From Athripsodes cinereus (lineage: Eukaryota > Arthropoda > Insecta > Trichoptera > Leptoceridae): 64,000 bases of DNA. The DNA is taken from NCBI GenBank assembly GCA_947579605.1, contig OX388307.1:10455237-10519236 (forward strand). Direction: 5' to 3'. Each line of letters starts with the position of its first letter. The stretch's first letter is position 1. Under the pieces are notes generated by a model. That model was not told the origin of the DNA. It saw nothing but the letters and a program-made list of their open reading frames with translations, and did no database searches. Positions 47,401-60,500 of this stretch are shown one piece after another. The position numbers and the translations under genes are program-made.

Positions 47401-50400
47401 TTGAAATTGTAAATAGTCAATAAATGTATATTGTCCTGATCATTCTATGCTTCGTTTGTTTATTTAGTGTCGGTTTTATTTTTGCGTAAATTTTATTATA
47501 TGCGCTGTTTGATTTGTTTTACAAGTGTTGTTTTTGATTCATAAACTTTTCTGGATAAAACTAAATGAAATAAATTAGATGTGATTAATTAACTTGAATA
47601 AGTAATATTTGAACATGTGTCAGGAATAATTTTATTGTGTTGGATATAAACTTTTGGTTTTCTATTGTTGTGTATACTTGTATGGATTTGGAACACTATA
47701 TTTTTGATCGAGTATGTATTGTAATTGTGGTCATTTTATTGTTTTTATATTTGTGTATGTATTTTTGTTTTGGTTTTTAATTCATTGATTTTGTCAACTA
47801 TAATGATTATGTAATAAAAGGCATATTGCCGTATATTCATGAATAAATAAATAAATAAATAAATTACTTTCATAAGAGTAGGTACCTACATAAAAACAAC
47901 ATTTTCATAATTTAACACAATAATGTTATGTAGGTAGGTATGTCGGATATTCAGAAGAAGGTATTAATGAAGGTATATATGAAATATAATTTTACTGATT
48001 CGTTTCCTCCGGAACTAATTGTTAATAATGAATTAAACATAAACATAATAATTATTTATGTTCACCTGATTTTGCGTGATCTTGAGCATTTTGTTTGAAA
48101 AATAATAATATGCTACAATGATTATCGCGAGGTTTATGGTACGAGTTCTACTAACTTAATTTATTCAATGCATATCAAATTTTCACATAATGTGGATGCT
48201 AGACATCATGTAATTCTCTATTTGCATTATTAATATTTTTTTTCATAGACAAGTATTTATTTGTTGGAATAATTTTTATATAAATTATTACAATGCTATG
48301 CTAGTAAAGAATAAATATATAAGTAAATAGTCGATAAAGTAAATACATAGATACAAGTACTTGCTGGTTATTGGAGTATTTGCTCTTCTCAATTTATTAA
48401 TAAAAAACATTTTTATGAACTGAAGAACCTTGTCTCATATATTTTGTCATTTTGTAATTTAATTTTCACATTTATCTTAGCATTTACAGTATAAGTTCTT
48501 CATATTTTTAAAGAAAAATACACCCAATAATTTCAATATCGTTGTAGGTACCTATACCTTTGTATAAATGATTTTTTTACTGACTTGTTTTCGATTTCTA
48601 GTACTATACCCCCTATAAATATTTTTTAAATAAACATTTAAAATTCTTAATGGGCAAAAATAAAAAAAAAAACAGTTGGTAAGTACAAAGAGTTTTGCTG
48701 TATTTAAAACAATCTATAATTTTAAACATGCTTGTTATTTAGATTTACTTTCTATTTCTTGCTTACTTTGATTCAATTGCAAGTCTTCTTTCATGATCGC
48801 TTTCATATTCGAAATCCACAAGTTTCCATTGATATAGGGTTCGTAATGGTGGAGGTCCTCCTAGATCCCTGTCCGGATCTGGTCCATCTGGAGCTTGGTC
48901 ACCTCTCGCCCTAACAAGATCCTCTCCTCTGATGAGTCCAGCTGTCAGTAGAGCTGGTAGAAAACGGACCATGGAATAATGGTGCCCTGAAATAAAAATA
49001 ATAATAAACACTTTATTGACAAAATAAATTATACAAAAGGCGTAAATATTGCTTTGAGGCAATATCATCCAGTAAACGATACACCAAACAAAATTATTTC
49101 TGAAAATTTGAATGTTTAGAGTAGCATATAATTATCGGATTTGCTATCAAAGAACAAGAAGAATTGTTTACAACAATGCCTTTTTTGAATCAAAGTGATA
49201 AATTGTTAACATGTCAGCAAGTTATTTGAATATTTTTTTTAAAGAATAATCATTGTCCGTTACGCAAATGCAGTAGTTAGATATTGTATGATTTCACAAA
49301 TTTCTTTGTTTTCTTTTAATTCAAAGTTTTTTTTATTTGCAAGATGGGCACATTCCTAGTAATTGTGAGGTTGGTTGAATATTTATATCACTATTTCAGT
49401 GTATTTTTGATGTTTCCAAAGGGACTATATTAAAAAAAGTCATTGGTCACTGCATTTAAATTACTTATTTTTTTAATTACTTATATTTCATTTGTTTGAT
49501 TTTTATTTCATTAGTAGATTTTATTATACATTATTCCTAAAGGCTGATTGACATATTAGTAGATTTTATAATATAGGCTGATTGACACAGTGAGGTGATG
49601 TGTCTGAAAACGTTTTCAATTTTTTGTCTTAACTGCAACTTAACTTATCGATTCTCAACACTTAACACAGTGCACTTAACTAATATTTTTTTGTGAAAAC
49701 TGCAATTTAGAATTTCAAAAACTTACTCATATTACTAGGAGAACGAAACACAAGACGTGAACTGAGTAATCTTACATATCATAGGTATGAAATGCAAGTA
49801 GTCTTAATAAAATTACACGGTATTATATTGTGTAGTAAATAGACGTGTGTATAAGAATCAAAGCAACTTCAATGTAATACATATTATTATTGTGATGTAC
49901 TGAATAGTCTCACTTATCCATTAGTAGATGGACATTATTCATAATATAATATGGAACATACTCGGACAATATGCTCAATCCTTTGTAGGTAACATTGTAT
50001 AACAAATTCGTTTTAATTTAAATTCGAGTTCGTCGGTAGCCTGGAGGACGAGTCACGGCCTCGTGCACATGAGGTGCACGGTTTGATCCCAAGTGCCGGT
50101 AATCTCCCCTTTCATGACACAAGCTTTTAGCTTACTGTGAAAGGTGTGTAAGGTTGTATTCGGGTTTATAACAAAATCCTAGATCTCTTAAAAAAATAAA
50201 TCCCATAAAAATGTTTTTTTTTTGTAGGATCTATAAGTAGGTACCTTTTTATTTCGTATTGTCGTGTTTATAGAGAATGGAGAGCCAGACAAATAGCCCT
50301 TGCGTACATACTTACAAAATTATGTTATTTATTGCCATGGTTTTCATTACTCAAAGAATAGAATATGGGTCCCATATTATCTTATATGAAAATTAGAGTA

Positions 50401-53400
50401 TCATCTAGAAAGAAGGTACCTATATTTATAATCTATAAGAATTTAGCCTGGGTTAAATTTTGCAATTATTTATTTTATTTTTGTTAGTTCCTATTTTGAT
50501 TGATGAAAAAGTACTTAAGTAAATAGAGTTAGCAAGTTTGTTTATAAATCTTCAAGATTTTCATCTACGGCAATGTGGTCAACTGAATAAATTACATGAT
50601 GAACTGGTTTCACAGAAGTTACAATATTGTTTCATCTGATAGTTGATAACTAGGACACAAGGTAAATGTGGCGACTAGTTACATCGCCCACCCGCTAACA
50701 TTCAATTTTTATATATGATTTTCAAATCAAGGACATTTGGACCCTAGCGGGGAAAACAATAAATTTGTAATTTTTTCATTCGATATTATTTTTGCATCGC
50801 CTTTTTTTGGGTAATCATATCAAAATTGGTAAATTTACAGAAAAGAATAGAACATTATGTGTTCTGTCGCGAACTCCACTGATTGAATGCGGACTTTAAA
50901 TCATCATTGCTATAATTATTGTTCGAACTTATCAATTTAGTTTTGAAACTGGTGATAAATCTGACATTTCTAACTGTTTTACATTTGTGAAATAAAATAA
51001 TCGATAGGACTTGAAAACATTCAAGATTCCGAAGGATACATAACATTACATACATAGAAAATTCACACAGATCGAGCTAGTCCCAAATTAAGATGAATCT
51101 TGTATTATGGGTGCTAACGTGATGATACAACATAATATACAATGCACTAAACACATATACATGTAACACCCAGACCCAGGACAATCTGAAAAAGGTCATT
51201 CTTCATTTTGCCCTGGCCGGAAATCGAACCCGGGACCTCGTGACTCAAAGGCGAGAGCGTTACCTCCGCGCCACACCAGCATTATCAATGCCCTTTTATA
51301 TTATGAGATTTTACTGAAAGTATATTCTTTAATACCCTACGAGCAAAATAAACGCAAGAGATCTAAAGATCTCTGTTTATCATTTTCTAAGGCTTCAGGT
51401 AATAAACTATAATTAAATAAATAGCAACGCAATCAAATAATCTAAATTTATTTTTTAGAGGAAGTAAACATTTGTATCACTCATTATTAATAATCAAATT
51501 ATACGAATATAATTTTAGAGATAACAATTGATTTATCTAACGTTAAATAAGATTGAAATTGCCTCAAGAGATGTACATCGCATTATATAATGAATGACCA
51601 TCATTACGTGAGAGTTTCATTATAATTATGTAGGTAATATTAAGCCTATCAGATGAAGAAGTATTAACATTTAATACGCTTATTACTAAACTGTATAAGA
51701 ACCGTTGTACAATATGGCAAAAGTCACGCAATTGATGTTTTCCATTGCGGAAGGAAAAGTGAAAGAAAGTGTATATACTGTATAATGTAAATAAATAAGT
51801 AGTAGGTATCTTAACTCGTTTAGTGTCATCGTTTCATTTTATATAATAAATAATTGATAGACAATATCTACATATAAGTTTGAATAAAATAATTGGATAT
51901 GAATTATTAAACGAAAACGGTACTCTGTAAGTGTGTGTATCGGAACTCAAGATCAAAATAAAATATATCGCATCAGTAAAATCGTATTACTATAAGTACG
52001 AGTATAAGTTTTTATTAAAGTATTTTATTTTACCTTATGTAGGTATGTATGTATGTTTATATAGTTATATAATTTATGCATTAATTTGACACTTTTTCAC
52101 TTTGGGTTTCTATATTTTTATTTGTTTATTTGATTATAAATTTTGATTATTTGACCGGAAGACGTTGCTCAGCAACAAGTTCGCCTTTTGGCCTAATTTT
52201 GTCAATTGTCACGTTTTGTAATGTTGAGAATTATTGTAAATATTTTTATGTAAAATTATGTCCAGTTTATTTTCTTTTAAATTACTGTATACTTCATTTT
52301 AATGAAATTAAGGGGACAATTTTTCGTAAAATTGAGAGTTAGCTGAAATAAAAGAGCTTTAAATCTTTACCGAGACAAAATAATTTATTATAATGGAAAG
52401 GGGTAGAAGGGAGTCTGAGAGAGATTTGACGAACACAATACTGCCCCAGAACAGACCTAAATCTAGTGGGGCAATGTATTTGTTAATGATGTTTTTTTTG
52501 TTTGCTTATATTTACTGATTTGGAATAAATAAATAAAAATAATAATAATTATAATCTCAGGAGATAACAGAACAGCGTCTTTTTCTCCATCATTTTGGTC
52601 AAGGATAATTTTCTGAGTTGTCACTGAAACAATTAGTACCTACCTACTATCAATTATCTAAAAAAAATTGATTAGTATTTTTTGTTCAAATAAAAATAAA
52701 TACCAAAATGTTCGCTTGTTCCTGTTACTTCATTCTTCGTGTTCCACTGTAAGGTTATACATACGTTTGGCTTCTGTTGTGGAACGTAAGTGATAAATAA
52801 TTTCTAACTATATAATTATAATAATAATTAATGTTTTTATTGTGTTATTATACTCGTGTTCAGTGCATGAGTAATGATACTTATTGTCATATTTATCTTT
52901 TCCGTATAAAGTGTTATTATTTCACACAATAATTAATAGAGCCATTCTCATAATAATGTTGGAACAAATTAGGAAGTTTTACTCTACAAAACTATATACA
53001 CAAAAATATTTAATTTATTACCTCTGCTTTTATGAATGGTGCATTATCAATTGTGTGTATCATTTATTCAAGTTAACGTATTGTTTAAAACGATTATACA
53101 ATTAAAATTATCTTTATCTGTTACTTGAAGAATCCCAACGAAGAAAAATAAGTAATAATCTAGGATCTCAGACCATTGTTACAGAACAAGGCTATGAGCT
53201 TGTTATCCATTTGATTATATAGGCACCCACAATTAACAATTAACTTTATAAGGTCATAGAACTATTGAACAGAGCTAATTGATTCAAATTACTTTATCAA
53301 ATTGTTTATATTCGTTTACTATGTAATTAAATTTCACAGATAAAGTAAAAATAGTTATCTTAAGCATTTTATTTACTTTCATAATTGGCGATGGTTGTCT

Positions 53401-53813
53401 TGTATAATGAGAGATAATAATGTTACTTTTCACTTACCACCAGCATTAGGTTGAGTTTTTCTAGGTCTGGAAATCAGCTGTTGCGATGGGTTGCTGTTGT
53501 AGTTTTCTATTTCTTTTACGAAGCTTGAACTTTCTTGAAACGATGGAGGAAATCCTTTTGGTCCTTTTAATATATGAACTCCAGGAGTCAAAGGTAAATG
53601 TGGATCGAGTCCCAAAACAGGCTGCTGGCCTCTGTATGGATCTTGTTTCGCCAGATAGGTCTCCTCTTGAGGATAATTCTGGTAATGTAACTCATGCTGA
53701 TGCTGATGTCCATGATGCTGTATATGGTAGTTCTGATGGGAGTAAGTGTTGAAGATGTGAGATGGAGGAGACCACTGGGAGAACCATTGCTGGGAAAACG
53801 GGATCGCTGCCAT
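44463..53813 (-). CDS. Yellow / major royal jelly protein (MRJP) family protein, 4 coding exons
   Basis: Yellow-family proteins are mostly secreted beta-propellers involved in insect pigmentation and cuticle. Coding exons are 53438-53813, 48767-48986, 45703-45890 and 44463-45406. Phases (1, 2, 1) agree and the product is 575 aa. The MRJP domain starts near residue 198 (EFVPLNTLPLGLEIY) and runs almost to the end. Family hallmarks are VFVTFPRWKEGVP, YPNWSYH, GDCTGLTSVFR, DKCGRLWVLDSG, HGLNFQWSDGVFGISLTP, the sequons NET/NDT, and VWVLSNKLP. The first about 195 residues are unusual: His/Gln-rich, then Pro/Asp-rich, with no convincing signal peptide. A secretion-signal exon further upstream could be missing, or this paralogue may not be secreted the usual way. 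The ATG at 53813 has a good context (AAAATGG) and an in-frame stop 27 nt upstream. The exact Yellow clade was not assigned; yellow-h is a possibility. Its introns carry a LINE fragment and SINEs. Confidence 0.9.
46280..47865 (+). mobile_element. 5'-truncated jockey-like LINE in a yellow intron, antisense
   Basis: Begins at RT motif A (YTDFSKAFDTVSHPVLVYKL) and carries SGVPQGSHLGPILFNIFIND and the catalytic LYADDLKMY. A one-base loss in an A-run near 46597 breaks the frame. The continuation 46640-47423 is open for about 260 codons (SAWCHKNGLMLNTNKCNVI, ASSVWSPYYGVHIHTIERV) to TAA. The 3' UTR ends AAGGCATATTGCCGT with a (AAAT)n-type tail at 47841-47865. It is truncated at the 5' end, recent-looking, and opposite to the host gene. 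Confidence 0.93.
50026..50190 (+). mobile_element. tRNA-derived SINE, family 2 (copy 2)
   Basis: GAGTTCGTCGGTAGCCTGGA, GCACGGTTTGATCCCAAGTG (damaged B box), AATCTCCCCTTTCATGACAC and AAGCTTTTAGCTTACTGTGA match the copy at 33289. It is inside intron 1 of the yellow-family gene. Confidence 0.8.
51060..51282 (-). mobile_element. tRNA-derived SINE, family 1 (copy 2)
   Basis: Inverted: CCGGAAATCGAACCCGGGAC (B box) and CTCCGCGCCACACCAGC (A box and head), with body CACCCAGACCCAGGACAATC. It is inside intron 1 of the yellow-family gene, in the same orientation as that gene. Confidence 0.85.
52395..52550 (+). mobile_element. Retroelement 3' end with TTGCCCCA hairpin (copy 1)
   Basis: ATACTGCCCCAGAACAGACC and AAATCTAGTGGGGCAATGTA form a GCCCCA/TGGGGC stem, followed by TTGGAATAAATAAATAAAAA. 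A second, inverted copy is at 58519-58640. Confidence 0.65.
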
Positions 53814-55275
53814 TTTGTTATTGTTTAAATTGTTTTCTTAGTTATAAAATAAATATGAATTAATTTTTAATTACATTACAGTTTTTCACATTGTTTTTCA
53901 AATGCTGGAATTGTTAACATCACTTATGATTTATAACAAAACATGAAATCGTGCACTGAAGTTGTCGCTAATTCAAAAGAAAGATGATCTAGAGTTAGTG
54001 TGTTCTCTTGAAAATGTCAAGCTAACTTGACGAAAGCGCTTGAGTATTAATAAATCAATAGTGAAAAGTGAACAGAGTTTTATTGATATCAAATATGTTC
54101 AAAATAAAGATGTTCAAATTTGAGAAGAAATATGAAAAAAATATATGAGAAGAAAACATGAAAAAACATGAAAAAAGGCAAACATTGACGAATTTCGCAT
54201 TCGTTGAAATTTGACAAACTTAGATACGATAAAATTTTGAATGTATAAATATCTAGTAAAAATTTATTCAACAATTTGATAATGATGCATCAGCTTAAAA
54301 AATATAGTTTAAAGTCTTTGTACAACATATATTAAACAAACACAATATTATCAACAGTTAAATAACATTATGTTATATATTTAATGCACGTTGCAATTTG
54401 GATATAATATGATATGTCACGATATTTCGCTAATAATTTAATCTGCAAATAGTGAAAGGAAACGAATTAGATTTATCAACCGTATATGACCTACATTTAT
54501 CAAAATAATTAATGGCGCATTTTAATTGAAAAATTCATATCAGAATGCATGAATGTGTATCTAAATACGTACTATAGTGCACTCTATAACGTTAGCGTTA
54601 GACTCAGTAACTAATATTTAAATGATAAATTAATTCCATTTATAGTTTAATGCAATTGCACAATTATAAGTACCCAATAAATTGTACATAAATCGTACCT
54701 TCTTGGTCTAAAATAATAAGTTTTTTTTATTATTAATACATATAATAATTCTAAACCACAAATTATAACTAATACAATTATAGAAGTCTTAAATTTATTT
54801 CAACATTCGCATATCCAAAACGTTGTTAAATAAGTGGTCATAAGGTAAAATGATTTATGATTCGATATGTTTTTCATAAATTTTATTATATGCTTGCAAT
54901 TTTAGGTACTCAGTAAGGTCGAGCATTTATAGATATAATATATTTTGGTATGAACTTCAATCGTGCGTAAAAGCGATGAAATCTGAAACACTTGAAACAC
55001 TTTAAAGTCCTATAACAAATTAAATATTTGGCGATGGGAGGTATAAATTTTACGTGTATACCAAATGTTGACAATATACATAGACCGGGCTCCAGAGGGA
55101 GTTGAGTGTGCAAAATATGAGGACCGAGTTCCATGAATGCAGTTTGGTGGAGAATAGCTCAGAAAATAATAATATGGATCTTGCCGGATCATTTTATGGT
55201 CCAATTTTTTTTAAGCCCCCCCCCCCCCTTCAAATTTGTATGAAAATCGATGGAGTACATACTATAAAGTAATTT
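53814..55275. other. 5' flank of the yellow-family gene
   Basis: Should hold the promoter; no motif was assigned. A long C-run lies at about 55217-55228. No other gene was seen. Confidence 0.35.
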
Positions 55276-55375
55276 ATTGACAATACTGCTATCCCATCAC
55301 AAGTGGGGTAGCCAGCTGACTAACCAAATGCAATAAACATGCAAGATGCCCTCTCCGTGCCAAAAAAAATTGAAA
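55276..55375 (-). repeat. (TAG)n-tailed repeat, 3' half fragment
   Basis: CTATCCCATCACAAGTGGGG, TAGCCAGCTGACTAACC and GCCCTCTCCGTGCC are the inverted family blocks. Confidence 0.65.
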
Positions 55376-56382
55376 AACGTTGATCCATATAAGTATTTGC
55401 ACTAAGTGCTCTTAACAAATGTAAGTTATCTGATGTGCAGATCATTTCTTCAGGATATACTTCATCTATGTATGCACAACTGTTAGAGGGGACATGGAGA
55501 ATACAGATAATGCCCACAGAGTGGAATGAAGGAAATATATGCCCCCTCCATAAGTAAGATGATTCTTATTAATTATCAATTGCGTGATTGTCAAATGTTA
55601 CGTGTCCATCACAGAAAGATCCATCTATTTTTGTATATTACTACAGGAAGAAAAAATAATAATAATATTTGGACTATGATATAAACAAAGTACGTGTTCA
55701 CTATACTGTAAATGTTGAACATATTTATTCATTCGTAGGTATATGATTTTGCAAGTGCCAATAAAAGCTAAGACGTTCAGGAGGGGTGCCACACCTCATG
55801 GCTTCATTGAAGATGTTTTACACGTGATGTTATACATATGCTTACTACATCAATTCTTATCCAATGTACCACTTGGACTAATTGGTCATTGTAAACTCGA
55901 CCTAACCTTCTACCGCAGTTGTGCACGTCTGACAGACACCTCATTAAGAAATTATTAGATATCTTTCTTCCATCAATCCATCCCCATCCCTCACTCACAA
56001 TACCTTTCTGTATCCTAGTGACCAATCGATCAGTCGTCAATGCCTTGTCGTTGTGTGTGTTATGTTCCTGTGCTGTGATAGTTACGTCTCACAGACGTCA
56101 GGTCAGTAATAGTGTGATTTTATGCATACGTCTAATAGCCGTCACCACGCATTTAATGTTTTTATGTCTTTGAATCTCATAGAGGAAATATTTCGACTAT
56201 TTCGAATGAAATTTATTTAAACATTTGTTTCATAATTACTTGCATAAATTTTAACGTGCTACCTCTCCAATAGAGTATTTCACTGGTCAATGAAGAGGGA
56301 GTCACTATTTATATATATATGGTCACTTTACTTTACCATATATAATGTATAAATATCAATATTTATTTATTTATTTTATTTT

Positions 56383-56613
56383 TCACTGTACTCACATTTT
56401 CGTCCCGGTTTTAAAGAAAGTAACAAAAACAACATTAGAGAAACTTGTCCTAGCTGTCTGAAACTTACTTGTAGATTTTGTTGCAAGCCTATGTGTCTTG
56501 ATGCAAGCAAATTTGTGAAGAGTGTAGTACTAAAACTCTTATGTAAAGAGTACTTGCAGAATCTTAGTGTGTTTATATTTATAATTTTTTTATGTCTTAA
56601 TATTATTAACTAG
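56383..56613 (+). pseudogene. Cys-rich open frame, possible transposase C-terminus
   Basis: A 76-codon open frame without a start codon reads ETCPSCLKLTCRFCCKPMCL and onward. The paired-cysteine pattern recalls the zinc ribbon at the end of piggyBac-type transposases, but no other transposase motif is visible. It could be chance. Confidence 0.25.
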
Positions 56614-57507
56614 TCTATTTACGATAAGGATTTTGTATTTTTTTTTATATTCATATTTCATGTTTAGCTAAAAACCAAAAAACATAAGTACTTGTTTTTT
56701 TCATCGTATTTTTTGAGCTCATAATAAATATCAATTTTAAAATGTATGTGCTTTGTTTCAATTTAATAATTTCCTATTATATGCTTGCAAATAGCTTATA
56801 TTTAGTAATATTAGCTAAGAAATATAATAATTTATTATTAAGTGTATTCTATATAGATTTCGAATTGTACGTCTGTCAGACGGCACGACTGTGCTAAAAT
56901 TATAAAAATTCACCACTGTAGCTAAGGGTTAATCCAATGCAATGTGAATTCGGCCTAATTGGCCATTTATGAAACTTGCTGCATATGTAATTTTAACGCT
57001 CTATTGAGAAGAAAGAAAATAATATAACATTCATCTACGTGACAGGCTTTTGTTGAATTGAGAACCTTTTGTTTGCAAGTTCAGTGACAAAAAAAGATGA
57101 TCATGAGACCAATTATTATTAATTCAATTACTTACATTCGTTTATCATGACGAATTTTGAGATGCGTCTTAATGCAATCAGACAAATATTTGCTAATCGA
57201 GCAATCATTTTTGCACAAAATTAACTAGAATAAAACAAGAAAAACACTCAATGAAAAAAAGTAGCAATTTTCTTCTACGTGCCTTATCTTGTTATTTTAA
57301 TCAACACATCTAAAGAGTGATACTTTGTCCATCGTATACCTTGAGAAAAAAAAACAGATTTTTTTTGTACGTACGCATATTTGTTTTTATCTTTTTCTTA
57401 TTAGATAATCTAAGTTGTATAACATAAAAAAATCAGAGACTAAAATAATAGTTACACGTACCCATTGAATGAACCGCAAAAACACATACCTATTAACATT
57501 ATAATAG

Positions 57508-60500
57508 ATGTATTAAAAAAATTAATTAGGTCGGTAGAAATACTATGTTTTTCTATACTGACATTATTTTGCATACGCAATGTGTTTAATGCAATACAAA
57601 AGTTCAAACTGGATATGAAACTAGATTTAGTTGATTTAGAAAGGTTGTAAAAAACGGTAATAAAATTGCAAGTGAATTCAAGGTATAATTTTGGACATGT
57701 GCAATATTTATTTATATTTATATAGATAGATATATATTTACCTTGTTATGTTGTTATACATTGACTACTCGTGTATAGTTTTGACAATCTATTAATTAAT
57801 ACTTCTTATTGATTTGCGTTTCCGTTGATTATTGATTGATAACATAAAAGTCATGAAATATTATTTAAAAAATGACTTACATAATAAAAAAAGAAATACT
57901 CTTATATCAGTTTAGTTTTCAATTCTTATATTTGATTTGATCTTAACTCAATCATTACACCTTCCATAGTATAAAGTAATTGTTATCAGCCGAGCATTAC
58001 AATCAAGTAATTAATGCTCTGTGTAAAGAAATGAATTCCAATGTCATAATATGATTAATAATTTTTGTGAATTTTATGTACTGAACATAAAATATTAAAC
58101 GCATTCTTTTTCAAACCTATCAAATGCATAAAAGAAAACATGGATTTTAACCAATTATGTAATATACATATATGATGTTTAATGAATCTCATTCACTCAT
58201 AAGGAAGTAACTTTTTGAATCGAAATCAAGTTTTACAAAATTAACGTTAACTCAATCATTGAAGTAGATGGTCTTTGAATGAACAGAATGAGCGGTGAAA
58301 TAAAATTTTGTTCAAAAATAGGTATTAAGTAATTTTATTACATTGCAATTTACTTGAAATGCATACTCATCGAACTCTTGATATTGATAAAGAAATTCGT
58401 CCGAGAATTATTGAATACGTTTATGAAATGAATAATTACATTTTCTACACTTTTATGCAGAAATGATAAGGTAGGTACTCATATTATAAATAAAAAAAGA
58501 ACTCTACAGCAATAATGTTATTTATTTTATTTATTTTATTTATTTATTATTCCAATAGAGCATACAAAATTAACATAAAAACAATATAATGGAATATATT
58601 GCCCCACTAGATTAAAATCTGTTCTGGGGCAATACTAGAAAAAAATACATATATCAAAAATACAATTATATGAAAATTATTATTATTATTAAAATTATTG
58701 TATTAGTACATATTATATGAAAATCCAATGAAGAAGTATGTCAAGCCCAGATGATATCTGGAGCTTAGCAAAAAGCAATATTTTTTTATGAAATCAACGC
58801 AATTATAAAATTACACATTCCTAGTGCGAGGCACCATTGTCTTTTGTGATGTTGGTAATATCAGTTGCATATGGGTAGACACAAATGTGTAACAGGTAGA
58901 AAAATAAGTAAGTGCCGTATATATGTTTTTATGAGTGTATTATGTCTAGTTGATGTAGTTTTAATACAATATATTGTAAAGTATTTAGCGGTCGTGTAAA
59001 AGTCCGTAGGTATGTAAGTACTAGGTAGTCTAGTCAGATTATTGTAGTAAAAAGCATGATTATTATTACATAATCATGTTGCATTTGAAATTAATCTCAA
59101 TGAGGTATGAAATAATATAATTTTATAGAACTATCTGAACACGATGCCGATGGTTGTAATAGCGGAAACGATTAATTTTCAAAATAACTTCATCTATTTA
59201 TTTATACAACGTAAATACGCTTCAGGAACTGTAATTTATGATTATGTATTGTAGAAATTTAATATGTACTTATCTATATTTACTATGCATCTTCTTGCAA
59301 TATTGAGAATAACATCATTTGTTATTTTATGTGATGCTTTGATAGATGTTGTTAGATCTATGTGCTTTTAGTCTTATTTGGTGATCTACGAATTTTTGTC
59401 CCGAACCAACGTATTTTTGGTCTAAGTTACGGATTTTCGTATTTTCGTCAAATATACATTTCGTCAAATGTATATTTTTCTAAATGTGTGTATTAAATCC
59501 CATATAAATTTGAAATTATGAGATCTCTAAAAAGTAGGTACTTACTTTTGAAATGTCGACTAAAAATACTAGATTGTGAAAGCTAGGACCTGAATGGTCC
59601 TTACTTTTGAAAAATCGACCAAATCCAGGGACCTAACTTTTTTTGGAAATCAACATACCTTTTTAATGTAAACTACTGGTATTTATCACAAAATACAAGA
59701 AAATAATGCCTTTTATCGAATCGAGAAAATGAAATATTAATTTGCAAGGTATTATCGGGTACTTCTTTCACTTACTTTTACACATTTGGTACTTTTAATC
59801 CTCAATCTTTTCCTGAGGAGGAGTTCAAATGTTGTTATGAAAAAAGTTAATATAAAATTTAATATTAATTTAATTTTGGTTTATATTTAAAAGGCAAGTG
59901 AGCCGTTGATAAATTCATATAATTTTATTTAATGTTATTTTAAAATATATATAATAATAAAAAAAAAAAAATCAAACAAGATATTTTATTTACACCAAAA
60001 AGTATAATGTCATTATAAGCAATGAGGTCATTAATAGAAGTCTTTAAGCCGACAACTTATAGTCAAATAATGAAGAAAAGAATTAATAAAAAGAAAACAA
60101 AGTAAAATATTTTCATTGATAAATTAAATGTTAACACTCCGACGACTTTTTGAAATGGTTGATAAATAGTAAATCCAATAATATATATATTGTACTAAAT
60201 AAAATGTCATAGATAAACTACTATGAGAATTTATATTTTAGTTGATTAGAAATTAATTCTGTTACTATTTGATATCCTTTTGCACTTTTTATTAATACTG
60301 ATATCAACAAGACACAATGTTACACAACACTTTACATATATGTCAATCACGCAATGGTATTAAGTATTCACATGTTGTGTTATGTATTAACCTTCAGCAA
60401 TAAACACACGACATCTAAACTAGAGCAGAGTGAAAGGACCTGAATAGCGAAAGGTTTCGCTAAAATATTGTTCGTAGATAACCAGACTGTTTAAACTATT

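Noticed and set aside
46285..47423. Two host genes encoding reverse-transcriptase-like proteins
   Set aside because: They are two frames of one 5'-truncated LINE with a frameshift and a retroelement 3' tail.
57136..57208. Upstream signal-peptide exon for the yellow-family gene (MIARLANICLIAL, strong GTAAGTAA donor, minus strand)
   Set aside because: Joining its phase-1 end to the plausible acceptor before 53813 creates an immediate TAA stop, and other acceptors shift the frame. It might still belong to a non-coding leader or another gene.
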